Below, piece by piece: positions 36,646 to 47,642 of a stretch of 64,000 bases of DNA. The stretch is taken from contig CAWKBX010000015.1 of NCBI GenBank assembly GCA_963847945.1, positions 1 to 64,000 of the forward strand. Direction: 5' to 3'. The notes beneath the pieces are model-generated. The model ran no database searches, was not told the DNA's origin, and worked only from the letters and a program-made list of their open reading frames with translations. The position numbers and the translations under genes are program-made. How positions within the stretch are numbered: the stretch's first letter is position 1; each line of letters opens with the position of its first letter. Source of the stretch: JANMJD01 sp963847945. GTDB lineage: Bacteria; Actinomycetota; Acidimicrobiia; Acidimicrobiales; Ilumatobacteraceae.

Positions 36646-36870
36646 ATGGCAGTCGGAACCGTCATGCGAGTGACGAAGAACGGGCAGATCTCACTGCCGG
36701 CCGAGGTGCGCCATCGCTGGAAAACCGATCGGGTGATCGTCATCGATACCCCCAGCGGACTCATCGTTCGACCCTTCGACTCCGAGGCAGTTGAACGACT
36801 CCGAGGAAAGTACGGCGGGCTCGGTATCAACACCGATGAGGAACGACGACTTGCCCGGGCTGGTCGCTGA
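36646..36870 (+). CDS. VapB-type AbrB-fold antitoxin
   Basis: The 74-residue protein starts with a swapped-hairpin AbrB/SpoVT domain: MRVTKNGQISLPAEVRHRWK, and IVIDTPSGLIVRPFD. The C-terminal tail (EAVERLRGKYGGLGINTDEE) is the usual toxin-binding region. A PIN-domain toxin gene begins six bases after its stop. No ribosome site is seen, which agrees with a leaderless start. Confidence 0.8.
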   Translation: MAVGTVMRVTKNGQISLPAEVRHRWKTDRVIVIDTPSGLIVRPFDSEAVERLRGKYGGLGINTDEERRLARAGR

Positions 36871-36876
36871 CCTGCG

Positions 36877-37316
36877 ATGATCGTTCTCGACGCATACGCG
36901 CTGGAGGCTTACCTTGCCGACGAACCCGCCGCGCCGATGGTTCAGGAGCTCCTACTGAGCGGCGAGCAAGTCGTCATCTCAGCCGTCAACTTCGCCGAAA
37001 CCGCCGACCGGCTGATGCCGCGTCTACGGCATCGACGTCGAGACGCTGACGGCTGACGTTGTCGAAACGGGCTGCACGATCTCGGGAGTCGATCCCGACC
37101 TGGCATTGAGCGCCGCACAATTCCGCGCGGACTCACTACCACCGCACCAGCCGCGCCGTCAGCGTGCCCGATTGCTTCGCCGCAGCACTCGCCATCGATC
37201 GGTCGGCGCGGCTCGCCACCAGCGACCCAGCGCTCATCGACCTGCTGACCGCCGAAGGGGCAGCGGTGGCGGCCCTTCCCGACAGCCGAGGAGTCGTGCA
37301 CGCCGGCCGAGTCTGA
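36877..37316 (+). pseudogene. VapC-type PIN-domain toxin (two frameshifts)
   Basis: The reconstructed protein of about 146 residues has PIN RNase features. It opens MIVLDAYALEAYLADEPAAP, with the first acidic residue, then VISAVNFAETADRLM, VYGIDVETL and GVDPDLALSAAQFRAD, and ends VPDCFAAALAID, then LATSDPALIDLL. Frame breaks lie near 37017 (after LMPR) and near 37131. As read, the toxin would stop after about 58 residues. The two breaks in 440 bp may be sequencing errors or real inactivation of the toxin, which would be tolerated because the antitoxin remains. Confidence 0.68.
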
Positions 37317-37336
37317 GCGCGAACTCGCGCTGAACG

Positions 37337-38230
37337 TCAGGAACGAGCGACCAGCGCAAAGCCATCGAGCAACCGAGCAAGGTTGCGGTCGAAACGGCGC
37401 GTGCCGCGGGCGTGGGTGTGGATCAGGGACCACACGTGGTCGAGCCCCACGTCAGCCACGAGCGCGCCGAGGGCGGGGTAGTGGTCGCTGTTCAGCAGCG
37501 AGTTGATGTAGTCGATCATCTCGGCATCGTCACCGCCGCCCGAGGAGTTATTGCGTTCGAGCATGCAGAACCCGAACACGTACTCGTCGACGGCGGTGAT
37601 CAGGTCGAGTTTGGTTTCGAGATCGGCACTCAGCGACGCCACCGCCTGCCAGGACTGATCGAAATGGCGCATGGCGTTCGGTCCGATACTGGGGTCGTCG
37701 GCGATGTCGAGGATCCACGGGTGGCGCCGCAGGGCATCGCGTGATCGGGTGGCGATGATCGTGATCGCCTCTCGCCAGTCACCAGGCAACTCGACCCCGG
37801 CAGGAACCACCACCTCACCGAGGAACGCGTCGACGACGAGTGTGAGCAGCTCATCCTTGGTGCGTACGTAGTGATACAGCGTCATCGTCCCGGCATCGAG
37901 CTCGAGGGCAAGGCGACGCATCGAGACGGCGTCGAAGCCCTCGGCATCGGCGATCTTGATCGCCGCGGCGGCGATGTCGTCACGGGTGAAGCGGGGCTTG
38001 CGGCTACCGGGTGACGATCTGGTCCACACGTCGAGGGTGTCGAGATGGGCGGCCAGACGATCGAGGGCTGCGACGTGCTTGGTGGCCGCGGCCACGATCT
38101 TGGCCGATTGTTTGGCGGCCGCCGCGTTGACTTTTTCGGTGATCTTCTCGGTCGCGGCATCAATGGCGAACTGGCGCACAGCGTCGGCCGACGGCGAGGG
38201 GGGTTGGTTCCGTTGTTTGTCCCTTGCCAT
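37337..38230 (-). CDS. TetR-family repressor with long N-terminal extension
   Basis: The 297-residue protein has a helix-turn-helix centred on TRDDIAAAAIKIADAEGFDA, then VSMRRLALELDAGTMTLYHY, typical of TetR. The C-terminal half resembles TetR_C regulators of drug exporters. About 75 residues rich in alanine and lysine (EKITEKVNAAAAKQSAKIVA) precede the DNA-binding domain and probably form a coiled coil; most TetR proteins lack this. It is divergent from a DrrAB-type exporter, and two palindromes lie between the genes. Confidence 0.85.
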   Translation of the reverse strand: MARDKQRNQPPSPSADAVRQFAIDAATEKITEKVNAAAAKQSAKIVAAATKHVAALDRLAAHLDTLDVWTRSSPGSRKPRFTRDDIAAAAIKIADAEGFDAVSMRRLALELDAGTMTLYHYVRTKDELLTLVVDAFLGEVVVPAGVELPGDWREAITIIATRSRDALRRHPWILDIADDPSIGPNAMRHFDQSWQAVASLSADLETKLDLITAVDEYVFGFCMLERNNSSGGGDDAEMIDYINSLLNSDHYPALGALVADVGLDHVWSLIHTHARGTRRFDRNLARLLDGFALVARS

Positions 38231-38232
38231 AC

Positions 38233-38269
38233 GTACAGTGTACTGCTAACGTTCGTCGTACTATGTACG
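38233..38269. promoter_or_regulatory. Palindromic operators between tetR and drrA genes
   Basis: The 32-bp gap between the two divergent start codons holds GTACAGTGTAC (38233-38243), an 11-base palindrome, and CGTACTATGTACG (38257-38269). The second includes the exporter ATG at 38263. Both share the GTAC core, suggesting that the TetR protein binds here and blocks both genes. Confidence 0.55.
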
Positions 38270-39264
38270 AACAACAAGTACGGCAGGTGACGACCCGGGC
38301 CAACGGCCACGACGGCGGCGTGACCGCCAACGGCCTCGGCAAGCGGTTCGGTGATCTGTGGGCGCTACGCAACCTCGATCTGCGCGTCGAGCCGGGCACG
38401 GTACTTGGCCTGCTCGGCCACAACGGGGCCGGCAAGACCACGGCAATCCGCATCCTCACCACCCTCAGCCAGCCGACCGAAGGAACCGCCACCGTCGCCG
38501 GGCTCGACGTGGTGAAACAGGCCGCCGCCGTGCGGGGCCGCATCGGCGTCGCCGCCCAGCAGGCAACTGTCGATGGATTGATGAGCGCCCGCTTGAACCT
38601 CGAAATCATCGGGCGCCTCCACGGAATGTCGAAGTCGGCCGCCCGGCAGAAGGGTGGTGAGCTGCTCGAACAGCTCGATCTGGCCGAGTTCGCCGGTGCC
38701 CTGGTCAAGACGTATTCGGGCGGGATGAGACGCCGGCTCGACCTCGCCGCCAGCCTGATGGGCGACCCCGAGGTGCTCTTCCTCGACGAGCCGACCACCG
38801 GCCTCGACCCGCGCAGCCGCGGCGATCTGTGGCAGATGCTCACCGACTTGGTGCGCGACGGCACCACGATCATTTTGACGACCCAGTATCTGGAGGAGGC
38901 CGACCGGATGGCCGACGACATCGTCGTGCTCGATCACGGGCAAAGCGTCGCCCACGGCTCCCCCAGCGAACTCAAGGCGCGAATCGGTGACGATCGCTTC
39001 GACATCAAACTGGCCGACGCCGGGCAACTCGCCGCGGCGGTCGTCGCGCTCGCACCCTTTGCCGACAGCGAGCCGACGATCGATGAGGAGCAGATGGTCG
39101 TCACCGCGCCGGTCAAGCCCGGGGTGCGAGCGATCGACGTCGTGCGCGCCCTCGACGACGCCGGCATCGACGCCCTCGATGTCACCCGCCGAGAGGCGAC
39201 CCTCGACGACGTCTTTCTCACGTTGACCAGTACCAGCCGCCCGACCGAGGAGGTACTGTCGTGA
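38263..39264 (+). CDS. DrrA-type ABC transporter ATPase
   Basis: This ATPase of about 333 residues resembles daunorubicin resistance proteins. Walker A is GLLGHNGAGKTTAIR, the signature KTYSGGMRRRLDLAASLMG, Walker B EVLFLDEPTTGLD, and the late ITTQYLEEADRMAD-type segment carries the switch region. The C-terminal 80 residues are the extra domain of the DrrA group. The ATG at 38263 sits in the palindrome; an in-frame start at 38224 would overlap the regulator gene and is less likely. Confidence 0.9.
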   Translation: MYEQQVRQVTTRANGHDGGVTANGLGKRFGDLWALRNLDLRVEPGTVLGLLGHNGAGKTTAIRILTTLSQPTEGTATVAGLDVVKQAAAVRGRIGVAAQQATVDGLMSARLNLEIIGRLHGMSKSAARQKGGELLEQLDLAEFAGALVKTYSGGMRRRLDLAASLMGDPEVLFLDEPTTGLDPRSRGDLWQMLTDLVRDGTTIILTTQYLEEADRMADDIVVLDHGQSVAHGSPSELKARIGDDRFDIKLADAGQLAAAVVALAPFADSEPTIDEEQMVVTAPVKPGVRAIDVVRALDDAGIDALDVTRREATLDDVFLTLTSTSRPTEEVLS

Positions 39265-40055
39265 ACAACTCGATGATGACCGAAGCGGCGATCTACGCCC
39301 GCCGCAACCTGGAGCACATCCGCCAGGTCCCCGAGAAACTGACCAACGTCACCGTCCAACCGCTGATGTTCACCATGCTGTTCGCCTTCGTCTTCGGCGG
39401 GGCGATCAAGGTCGACGGACGGGGCTATCGCGAATATCTGATCGGCGGCATCCTCATCCAGACGATTGCCTTCGCGATGATGGGGCCGGCGATGTCGATC
39501 GCCACCGACCTGCAGGAGGGCGTGATCGACCGATTTCGTTCGCTGCCCTCCCGCCGAGCCGCGTACCTGCTCGGGCACTACTTCGCCGAACTCCTCGGAG
39601 CCATTCTCACCGTTGCGATCATCCTGCTCACGGGCCTGCTGATCGGCTGGCGGGCGCATGCGGGCGTGGCAAAGCTGTTCGAGGGCTTTCTGCTCCTTGC
39701 CGTTTTCTCATCGGCGATGATCTGGATCGGGTTGTGGCTGGGCATCCTCGTACGCTCACCTGACGCGGTAATGGGGATCGGGTTCATCATCGTGTTCCCC
39801 ATCACGTTCCTCTCGAACGCGTTCGTGCCGATCGACTCACTCCCGAACGTGTTGCAATGGATTGCCTCGGTCAACCCGATCAGCGTGCTGGTCGCCGCGG
39901 TGCGCACCCTGTTCGGCAATCCGGTCGCACCGGTGACCAAACATATGTGGCCGATGGACCACCCGGTGGCCGCATCGTGGCTCTACAGCGTCGCCCTGCT
40001 GGTGTTCTCTGCGGCGATCGCGTTGCGCCAGTACCGCAAGCGCACGACCGAATAG
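39261..40055 (+). CDS. DrrB-type ABC-2 permease
   Basis: The 264-residue protein has six membrane segments and belongs to the ABC-2 group of drug or lipid exporters: RRNLEHIRQVPEKLTNVTVQ, FTMLFAFVFGGAIKVDG, and NVLQWIASVNPISVLVAAVR, the last being the conserved late helix. Its GTG start overlaps the ATPase stop by four bases. With the ATPase it forms one exporter, probably controlled by the divergent TetR protein. Confidence 0.9.
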   Translation: MNNSMMTEAAIYARRNLEHIRQVPEKLTNVTVQPLMFTMLFAFVFGGAIKVDGRGYREYLIGGILIQTIAFAMMGPAMSIATDLQEGVIDRFRSLPSRRAAYLLGHYFAELLGAILTVAIILLTGLLIGWRAHAGVAKLFEGFLLLAVFSSAMIWIGLWLGILVRSPDAVMGIGFIIVFPITFLSNAFVPIDSLPNVLQWIASVNPISVLVAAVRTLFGNPVAPVTKHMWPMDHPVAASWLYSVALLVFSAAIALRQYRKRTTE

Positions 40056-40061
40056 GCCGGG

Positions 40062-40975
40062 CTACGACGCGACGATCTCGCGCAAGTCGAGGCCGAGGTC
40101 GAGCACCCGAACCGAGTGCGTCAACTCGCCCACGGCGATGAAGTCCACCCCGGTCTCGCCGACCTCGCGGGCGTCCTCCAACGTCAGACCTCCGGAGGCT
40201 TCCAACGTCACCGTCGGGGCCAGCGCATTGCGGATGGCGACGGCCTCGCGCATCTGGGCGGGTACGAAGTTGTCGAGCAAGATGACATCGGCTCCGGCAT
40301 CGAGTGCTTCGCGTAGGCCTTCCAACGAGTCGACCTCGATCTCCACGGGAATCTGCCCGTTCAATCCCCTGACCAGATCGAATGCTTCCCGCACGCCGCC
40401 GGCGGCGAGGACGTGGTTGTCTTTCACCAACGCGGCGTCGGACAACGCCATGCGGTGGTTGACGCCCCCGCCGCAGCGCACGGCGTACTTCTGCAGCGCC
40501 CTGAGGCCCGGCAGGGTCTTGCGGGTGTCGCGCACCCGCGCCGAAGTTCCGGCCAGGGCGTCAGCCCATCGACCGGTGATCGTGGCGACCCCCGACATGT
40601 GGCACAACAGGTTGAGAGCGGTCCGCTCGGCGGTGAGCAACGATCGGGTCGGGGCCGTGACCCGGGCGACCGGAGTACGACCGCCGTGAACCCGGTCGCC
40701 GTCGGCGGCCAGATACTCGAAGTCCGACGCCCCGGCGCCGCAGACGGTCTCGATGACCGCCGCGGCAACGGCAAGACCGCTCAGCACGCCTGGAGCACGC
40801 GAGGTGAACTCGCCGATCGAGCGTTGATCGGCCGGAACGGTGGCCGTCGACGTGACGTCGATGCCACCGGCGAGATCCTCGGCGACGGCCATCCGCACCA
40901 GTGCGGCAATCGCGTCGGGGTCGAGCCCACCGGCGATCAGCCGGTCGCGGGTGGGTTGCGACAACGGATGAAACA

Positions 40976-40979
<4 letters not shown>
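40062..40979 (-). CDS. nadC: Nicotinate-nucleotide diphosphorylase (carboxylating)
   Basis: This 305-residue enzyme turns quinolinate and PRPP into nicotinate mononucleotide. It contains GRTPVARVTAPTRSLLTAER, NLLCHMSGVATITGRWADAL, DTRKTLPGLRALQKYAVRCG and ALVKDNH, with the phosphate and carboxylate-binding residues. The late DVILLDNFVPAQMREAV and LEASGGLTLEDAREVGETGV complete the pattern. The ATG at 40979 overlaps the nadB stop by three bases (ATGA). It is the last gene of the nadABC operon. Confidence 0.95.
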
Positions 40980-42637
<1,658 letters not shown>

Positions 42638-42641
42638 CTGG

Positions 42642-43640
42642 TCATTCGCCCTTCTTCGAGGGCGTGCCGATGGCGATCATCCGCTCCACCGACGCCCGGG
42701 CCCGCTCGGCGACGTCGAGCGGCACATCGACCACATCGCGACCCTCGCGCAAGGAGCGCAGCAGCTTGGCCGGGGTGATCATCTTCATGTATTTGCACAC
42801 GGCGGCCCGGTTGACCGGCTCGAAGATCACGAGGGGATTCGCCCTGGTCAGCTGGTGCAGCATGCCGGTTTCGGTCGCCACCAACACCTTGGCGGCCGTG
42901 GTGTTCCGGGCGGCGGTCACCATGCCCGAGGTCGACAGGATCTTCGTCCGCTCCGCCGGCACCACGCCGGCCGAGGCGAGGTACAACGCGCTGGTCGCGC
43001 ACCCGCATTCGGGGTGGATGAACAGCTCGGCGTCGGGCTCGGCCTCGACGCGGGCCTTCAGATCGGCGCCGTTGATCCCGGCGTGGACGTGGCACTCCCC
43101 CATCCAGATGTGCATGTTCTCGCGCCCGGTTTCACGCTGAACGTGGGCGCCGAGAAACTGGTCGGGGCAGAACAACACGGGCGTGTTGGACGGGATCGAG
43201 CGGACGACATCGACCGCGTTCGATGACGTGCAACAGATATCGGTCTCGGCCTTCACCGCGGCCGTCGTGTTCACGTACGACACGACGACGGCGCCGGGGT
43301 GTTCTGCCTTCCACGCCCGCAACTCGGGGGCGGTGATCGTGTCGGCCAACGAACAGCCGGCCTTCTCATCGGGAATGAGGATCGTCTTGTCGGGGCTGAG
43401 GATCTTGGCCGTCTCGGCCATGAAATGCACCCCACAGAAAATGATCGTCGAGGCTTCAACCGTGGCCGCCACACGCGACAGCGCCAACGAATCGCCGACA
43501 TGATCGGCGATGTCTTGAATCTCGGGCAGCTGATAGTTGTGCGCCAAGATGACGGCGTCGCGCTCACGGGCGAGCCGCTTGACCTCGCGGGCCCACTCGT
43601 CGTGCTGCTTGGTCGTCATCGCGGTTTCGGTGGTCGTCAC
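42642..43640 (-). CDS. nadA: Quinolinate synthase
   Basis: This iron-sulfur enzyme of about 332 residues joins iminoaspartate with dihydroxyacetone phosphate. It contains ILAHNYQLPEIQDIADHVGD and then MAETAKILSPDKTILIPDEK. Cysteines in AGCSLADTI, ECGCATSA and CCTSSNAV are candidate cluster ligands. I chose GTG at 43640, preceded by GAAAGG; ATG at 43619 is the alternative. It heads the nadABC operon. Confidence 0.95.
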   Translation of the reverse strand: MTTTETAMTTKQHDEWAREVKRLARERDAVILAHNYQLPEIQDIADHVGDSLALSRVAATVEASTIIFCGVHFMAETAKILSPDKTILIPDEKAGCSLADTITAPELRAWKAEHPGAVVVSYVNTTAAVKAETDICCTSSNAVDVVRSIPSNTPVLFCPDQFLGAHVQRETGRENMHIWMGECHVHAGINGADLKARVEAEPDAELFIHPECGCATSALYLASAGVVPAERTKILSTSGMVTAARNTTAAKVLVATETGMLHQLTRANPLVIFEPVNRAAVCKYMKMITPAKLLRSLREGRDVVDVPLDVAERARASVERMIAIGTPSKKGE

Positions 43641-43725
43641 GCTCGGCCTTTCGATGCATGTCGGTACATGGTCGTTCATACAGGCCCAGATCGACTCCGG
43701 CCCGCAGGTCGAGATTAGGCGAACC

Positions 43726-44169
43726 TCACCCAATCAGGCCGCTCAACCGCCCACGCGTCGGCGCCGCGGTGGCCAACGCGCCCTCGGCTTCGCCAACCTC
43801 GGCCCGCTCGCCCGTCGCCGGATTCCAGACGTAGTAGGCGGGATCGGCCTGATCGCTCATCACCGTGACAACCACGACGGTGGTGAGGGACTTTCCCGTC
43901 GAGTGATGCCGATGCACCCAGCCGAGGGCGACGAGCGCAAGCGCGTCGTAGTTGTCGGCGACGAGCGGGGCCGGGCCCGCCAGTAGCTCGTACGGATCAC
44001 CATCGGCGATGGCGATGAAGCGAGCGGCGCCGTCGCGACCCTGGCGAACGAGGGCGTCGTCGTTGATCGTCAGCCCATACAGCCGAGCGGTGTCGGGATG
44101 CGGGAGCCAGTCGGCGAGCTGTTGCCCGAACCAGCGGGCCAAGGATGCATGAGTGGATGCAGCGGTCAT
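43726..44169 (-). CDS. Conserved hypothetical protein downstream of DUF742
   Basis: This 147-residue soluble protein has no motif I recognise. It starts TAASTHASLARWFGQQLADW and contains VHRHHSTGKSLTTVVVVTVM and YYVWNPATGERAEVGEAEGA. It has no signal peptide or membrane segment and no GTPase motifs. It lies 73 bases downstream of the DUF742 gene, in the position a conservon GTPase (CvnD) would occupy, but it is not one. I chose ATG 44169 because it is the first internal ATG with a plausible N-terminus. Confidence 0.7.
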   Translation of the reverse strand: MTAASTHASLARWFGQQLADWLPHPDTARLYGLTINDDALVRQGRDGAARFIAIADGDPYELLAGPAPLVADNYDALALVALGWVHRHHSTGKSLTTVVVVTVMSDQADPAYYVWNPATGERAEVGEAEGALATAAPTRGRLSGLIG

Positions 44170-44242
44170 GCCACCTATGTGTGCCCGAACCAGCCAGATC
44201 AGGCAATCACCGTGCGGTGGAGCACGGTCAGAGCAGAGGCGG

Positions 44243-44596
44243 TCAGAGCAGACGGACCCCGTCGATGAGCCGCTGCAAGAGCAGCGGGTCGGGCCCATCG
44301 GAATCGGGTCGATGCGATGTCACCGCAAGATAGGCGGCCTGCACAAGATCGGCGATCAAGACTCGGGCGACCCCAAGATGGAGTCGTCGGTGGGCGGCGA
44401 TCTCGGCGACCGATAGCGGGACGCGCGCCAACTCGACGATCGCCCGCTGCTCCTCCGGTAACCCCTCGGACGACGCGATGTCCGGGTTGGCGAGCACCAT
44501 CGTTTCGAGGGCGAAGTCGTCAAACGAAACCGTTCGGCCTCCCGTCAACGCGAACTGACGGACGAATCGTGCACTGGACATCTCGCGACTGATCAC
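44243..44596 (-). CDS. DUF742 protein (conservon CvnC-type)
   Basis: The 117-residue protein matches DUF742: RFVRQFALTGGRTVSFDDFA, ALETMVLANPDIASSEGLPE, and AVTSHRPDSDGPDPLLLQRL. The middle, VPLSVAEIAAHRRLHLGVAR, resembles a winged helix. In Streptomyces conservons, CvnC is encoded with a sensor kinase (CvnA), a roadblock protein (CvnB) and a GTPase (CvnD). Here it overlaps the fused sensor gene by four bases. Confidence 0.85.
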   Translation of the reverse strand: MISREMSSARFVRQFALTGGRTVSFDDFALETMVLANPDIASSEGLPEEQRAIVELARVPLSVAEIAAHRRLHLGVARVLIADLVQAAYLAVTSHRPDSDGPDPLLLQRLIDGVRLL

Positions 44597-47397
44597 CTTG
44601 CGGTCAGGAACGAACGAAGTCCGGGAATCCGGTCGTCGGTGAGCAGTTGGTCGAACCGATCGGCGAGCACCGACATCTCATAACCGGTGGTACCGACATC
44701 GCTGCGGAGCGTCGACACGACGACGAGGGCGTTACCGTTGTCCAACGGCATGAAGTACATGTAGCCGCGGTCGAGTTCAACGATGACCTGGTTGACGGCG
44801 ACGCCTCCCAAACGGCGAACTCCGCTGCGAGCGAGCCCGATGATCCCCAGGGCGGCGGCCGAGAGCTGGTCGGCGTCCGAGCGCTTCAGACCCGAGGACA
44901 TCGCCGTCAACAGGCCGTCGAACGACATCACCAATGCTCCGATCGCTCCTCCGGTAGCGCCGACGAATGAATCGAGCATCGCCCGCAGGTGCTCGGCGTC
45001 ATCATGAAACGCGCTCGACATCCCACCCTGAACGTCGACACCATCGCGTCCGCGAGCTACGGCCTGGGTGAAGCCCGCCAGTCTGCGTCGTCGCTCCAAT
45101 GCTCCCCGGCGGTCGGCGGAGGGAGTCCGCGTCGTGGGTAGACGCGCTCGGTCGCACGATGCGTCGACCGTTTCCGACGCATCGACTGTTTCCTTCGGGT
45201 CTTCCAGACCTCCCGACGGGGCACTTTGCGGTTGGCGCCGGGGAAGCGGGGGTTGCCAGGTCCGCGTCGGCACCTCGTCAGCGACGGCCGCAACCGCGAC
45301 CGCGGTCAACCCCGCCATCGTGATGTCGACGGGAGACCCGGGTGATGGCCGGTCCGACCAGATCGGGTTTTCGAGGGCCCCGTCGCGGCCCCACTCGCTG
45401 CGAGCTTCCGGCCAGTCGGCCGGGAGGATCGACTCGACGCGACCGATCTGCACCCCGACACCGACCGGCTCCAATCGAGGCGTGCGTCGAGGCTCGGGAT
45501 CTTCGGCGAGCTGTTCGAAAAGACTGAGCGGCATCTCGACCACCGCAACGATTCCGCCATCCGGATCGTTGTGCAAGCGCACGCCGACCCCGATCACCTG
45601 CGCCAGGCGACCCACAACCTGGAACCCGACCTGACCGACGTTGACCTCGTCGACCTCGAAGTCCGACGACATGCTTCGGTGGGCGACCGCCAATTGCTCG
45701 CCTGTCATACCGACCCCGGCATCGGCGATGAAGACCCGATAGCACTCCGCCGAGCGGTGAGCTCGGACGGTCACCGTCGTCGAGGGACTCGAATACAGAG
45801 TGGCATTTTCGATCAGCTCGGCCAACAGATGGGAGAGATCGACTGCGTGAGCCCCGAGCACGATCATGTCGTCCCCCGGGCGGATCTCCAACACCACGCG
45901 GCTCATCATGGCGACCTCCGAAACGGCCCCGCGCAACACCTGGGAGATCGGCAACGAATCGGTCCAAGCCCGTGTCCGGCGAGAGCCTGCCAACACCAGC
46001 AGGCTCTCGGCGCTTCGCCGTTGGCGCGTGATCATGTGGTCAAGCTGGAAGAGCCCGGCCAACATGCGTGAGTCGGATTGTTCGGCTTCGAGCTGATCGA
46101 TGACCTCCAGCTGACGATCGATAAGCGCCTGATTCCGGCGACCGAGGTTGACGAGCAGATTCGTCAGCGTCGTCGCCTGCCGCTGCGAGTGAACGGCCTG
46201 TGCATGCCGTTGGGAGTGTTCGATCGAGGTCTCGACGGCGAGACGCAATACCCGGTTGAAGTCGCCGACGAGTTGCCCGACCTCGTCGCCGCCGCTCGCC
46301 GGAATCTGGGGCATCGCCTCGGAGATCGTCTGAATCGACGATCCACTTTCGGCCTCCAGCATGATCGGCAATTGTTCAGTGGCGATCACGCGTGCGGCAT
46401 TCCGAACCGTCGACAATCGGCGGCCGAGGTTCCTGCCGACGAGGTAGGCAGCGAGCGCCGCGGCGATGAATGCCGCAAGGCCAAGGCCCACATACAGCGC
46501 CGCGCGGCGACGGGCATTCGTTTCGACCTCATCGGCCAACAGCAGAAACTCGTCGAAGAGCCCTACTTCGAGTCGGCCCAGCGCAATGGACGCGTCATCC
46601 CCCACCGCCAGCCACGACGCCGAGTCGAGGCTCACACGACGCTCTGCCTCCGCGTCGGCCGCGTACACGCCGCCGGCCGCATCGATCGCGGCGAGTTCCC
46701 GATCCCGAATCTGCGTGAGCGCAGTGACGGTCCGGGGGCGGGCGAGAGCGATCAGCCGGAGCAGCTGCCGCTCGGCGGCGGCCGTCGACTCGCGGTACGA
46801 CCCAGCCGTCTTCGCGTCGACGGGCTGCCCGTTGAGATTCCGCTGCACCTCGACCAATCGGCGGTGGAAGCTGTCCCGAAAGCCAAGCAGGGCAATCACC
46901 TCGTTGGATCGAGCGTTCAGCCGGGTGCTCCTCGCCGAGCCAACCAGCACAGCGGTCAGCGTCGAGAGATCGTTCGAGAGCGCGTCGTAGACCGCAATCA
47001 ATTCGACATCGGTCACCCCGTCGGTGTCGACAGCGCGACGAACGGCCGCCAGATGTTCGGCAATCACCCGCTCGATCTGTTCGATCTCGGCGGTGGCCGA
47101 AGCGGGCGTCAGCAGTCCCAACAGGCGGCCCGCGGACTCGTCGGTCCGCTGTCGCCGGGTACCGAAATCCGGCCGACCGACGGCGACATCGGCCCCGTCG
47201 ATCGCCGCCCGCATCTCGCCGTGGACCTCGTCGAGCAGCAACATCGCCGCCCGGGCGGTGTTTGCCGCCCGTAAATCCCCCTGAGCCACCCGCGAATCCC
47301 GCAGCGTCGTTCGGACCAGGACTCCGACCAGGAGAGCGACCACAATCAGCGCCGGCATCACTGCAAGTAGAATCTTCTGGCGAAACGAGACGTTCAC
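44593..47397 (-). CDS. Fused conservon sensor: NIT-like kinase plus Roadblock/LC7 domain
   Basis: The protein of about 934 residues has a first membrane helix (KILLAVMPALIVVALLVG), an extracytoplasmic domain of about 260 residues resembling nitrate/nitrite-sensing NIT, a second helix near residues 296-318 and then a HAMP-like stretch. The kinase part carries LFQLDHMITRQRRSAESLLV and the ATP-binding LLAELIENATLYSSPSTTV near residue 522. A disordered linker follows (about 640-790). The end (about 795-934) is a Roadblock/LC7 domain: GATGGAIGALVMSFDGLLTA and VNQVIVELDRGYMYFMPLDN. I chose GTG at 47397; a -10-like TAATAT at 47450-47455 supports a start near here. Confidence 0.85.
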   Translation of the reverse strand: MNVSFRQKILLAVMPALIVVALLVGVLVRTTLRDSRVAQGDLRAANTARAAMLLLDEVHGEMRAAIDGADVAVGRPDFGTRRQRTDESAGRLLGLLTPASATAEIEQIERVIAEHLAAVRRAVDTDGVTDVELIAVYDALSNDLSTLTAVLVGSARSTRLNARSNEVIALLGFRDSFHRRLVEVQRNLNGQPVDAKTAGSYRESTAAAERQLLRLIALARPRTVTALTQIRDRELAAIDAAGGVYAADAEAERRVSLDSASWLAVGDDASIALGRLEVGLFDEFLLLADEVETNARRRAALYVGLGLAAFIAAALAAYLVGRNLGRRLSTVRNAARVIATEQLPIMLEAESGSSIQTISEAMPQIPASGGDEVGQLVGDFNRVLRLAVETSIEHSQRHAQAVHSQRQATTLTNLLVNLGRRNQALIDRQLEVIDQLEAEQSDSRMLAGLFQLDHMITRQRRSAESLLVLAGSRRTRAWTDSLPISQVLRGAVSEVAMMSRVVLEIRPGDDMIVLGAHAVDLSHLLAELIENATLYSSPSTTVTVRAHRSAECYRVFIADAGVGMTGEQLAVAHRSMSSDFEVDEVNVGQVGFQVVGRLAQVIGVGVRLHNDPDGGIVAVVEMPLSLFEQLAEDPEPRRTPRLEPVGVGVQIGRVESILPADWPEARSEWGRDGALENPIWSDRPSPGSPVDITMAGLTAVAVAAVADEVPTRTWQPPLPRRQPQSAPSGGLEDPKETVDASETVDASCDRARLPTTRTPSADRRGALERRRRLAGFTQAVARGRDGVDVQGGMSSAFHDDAEHLRAMLDSFVGATGGAIGALVMSFDGLLTAMSSGLKRSDADQLSAAALGIIGLARSGVRRLGGVAVNQVIVELDRGYMYFMPLDNGNALVVVSTLRSDVGTTGYEMSVLADRFDQLLTDDRIPGLRSFLTAR

Positions 47398-47642
47398 GAC
47401 ACCGGCTTTCAATTCGACACTTCCACACACTCGAAGTGGTTCGGCGAAGATATTAACTACAAATGGTGATGTTCGACGCTGCGAAAGGTGAGGCGTTCGA
47501 CCTAGATCCACCGCGATCAGCGACGCAACATCTCCCGTTCTCACACCCCGCCACAGCCGGCTAGGGCAAGTAGGCCATGGTGCGTACACTTGGCATCCGC
47601 TCATTCACGAACCCCCTGTCCCCAGAAAGTGAGCCCATACCG

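Noticed and set aside
47397..47604. A longer start for the conservon sensor at 47604.
   Set aside because: It would overlap the leuC promoter region and translate an AT-rich, cysteine-rich stretch unlike the family. The GTG at 47397 directly precedes the first membrane helix.
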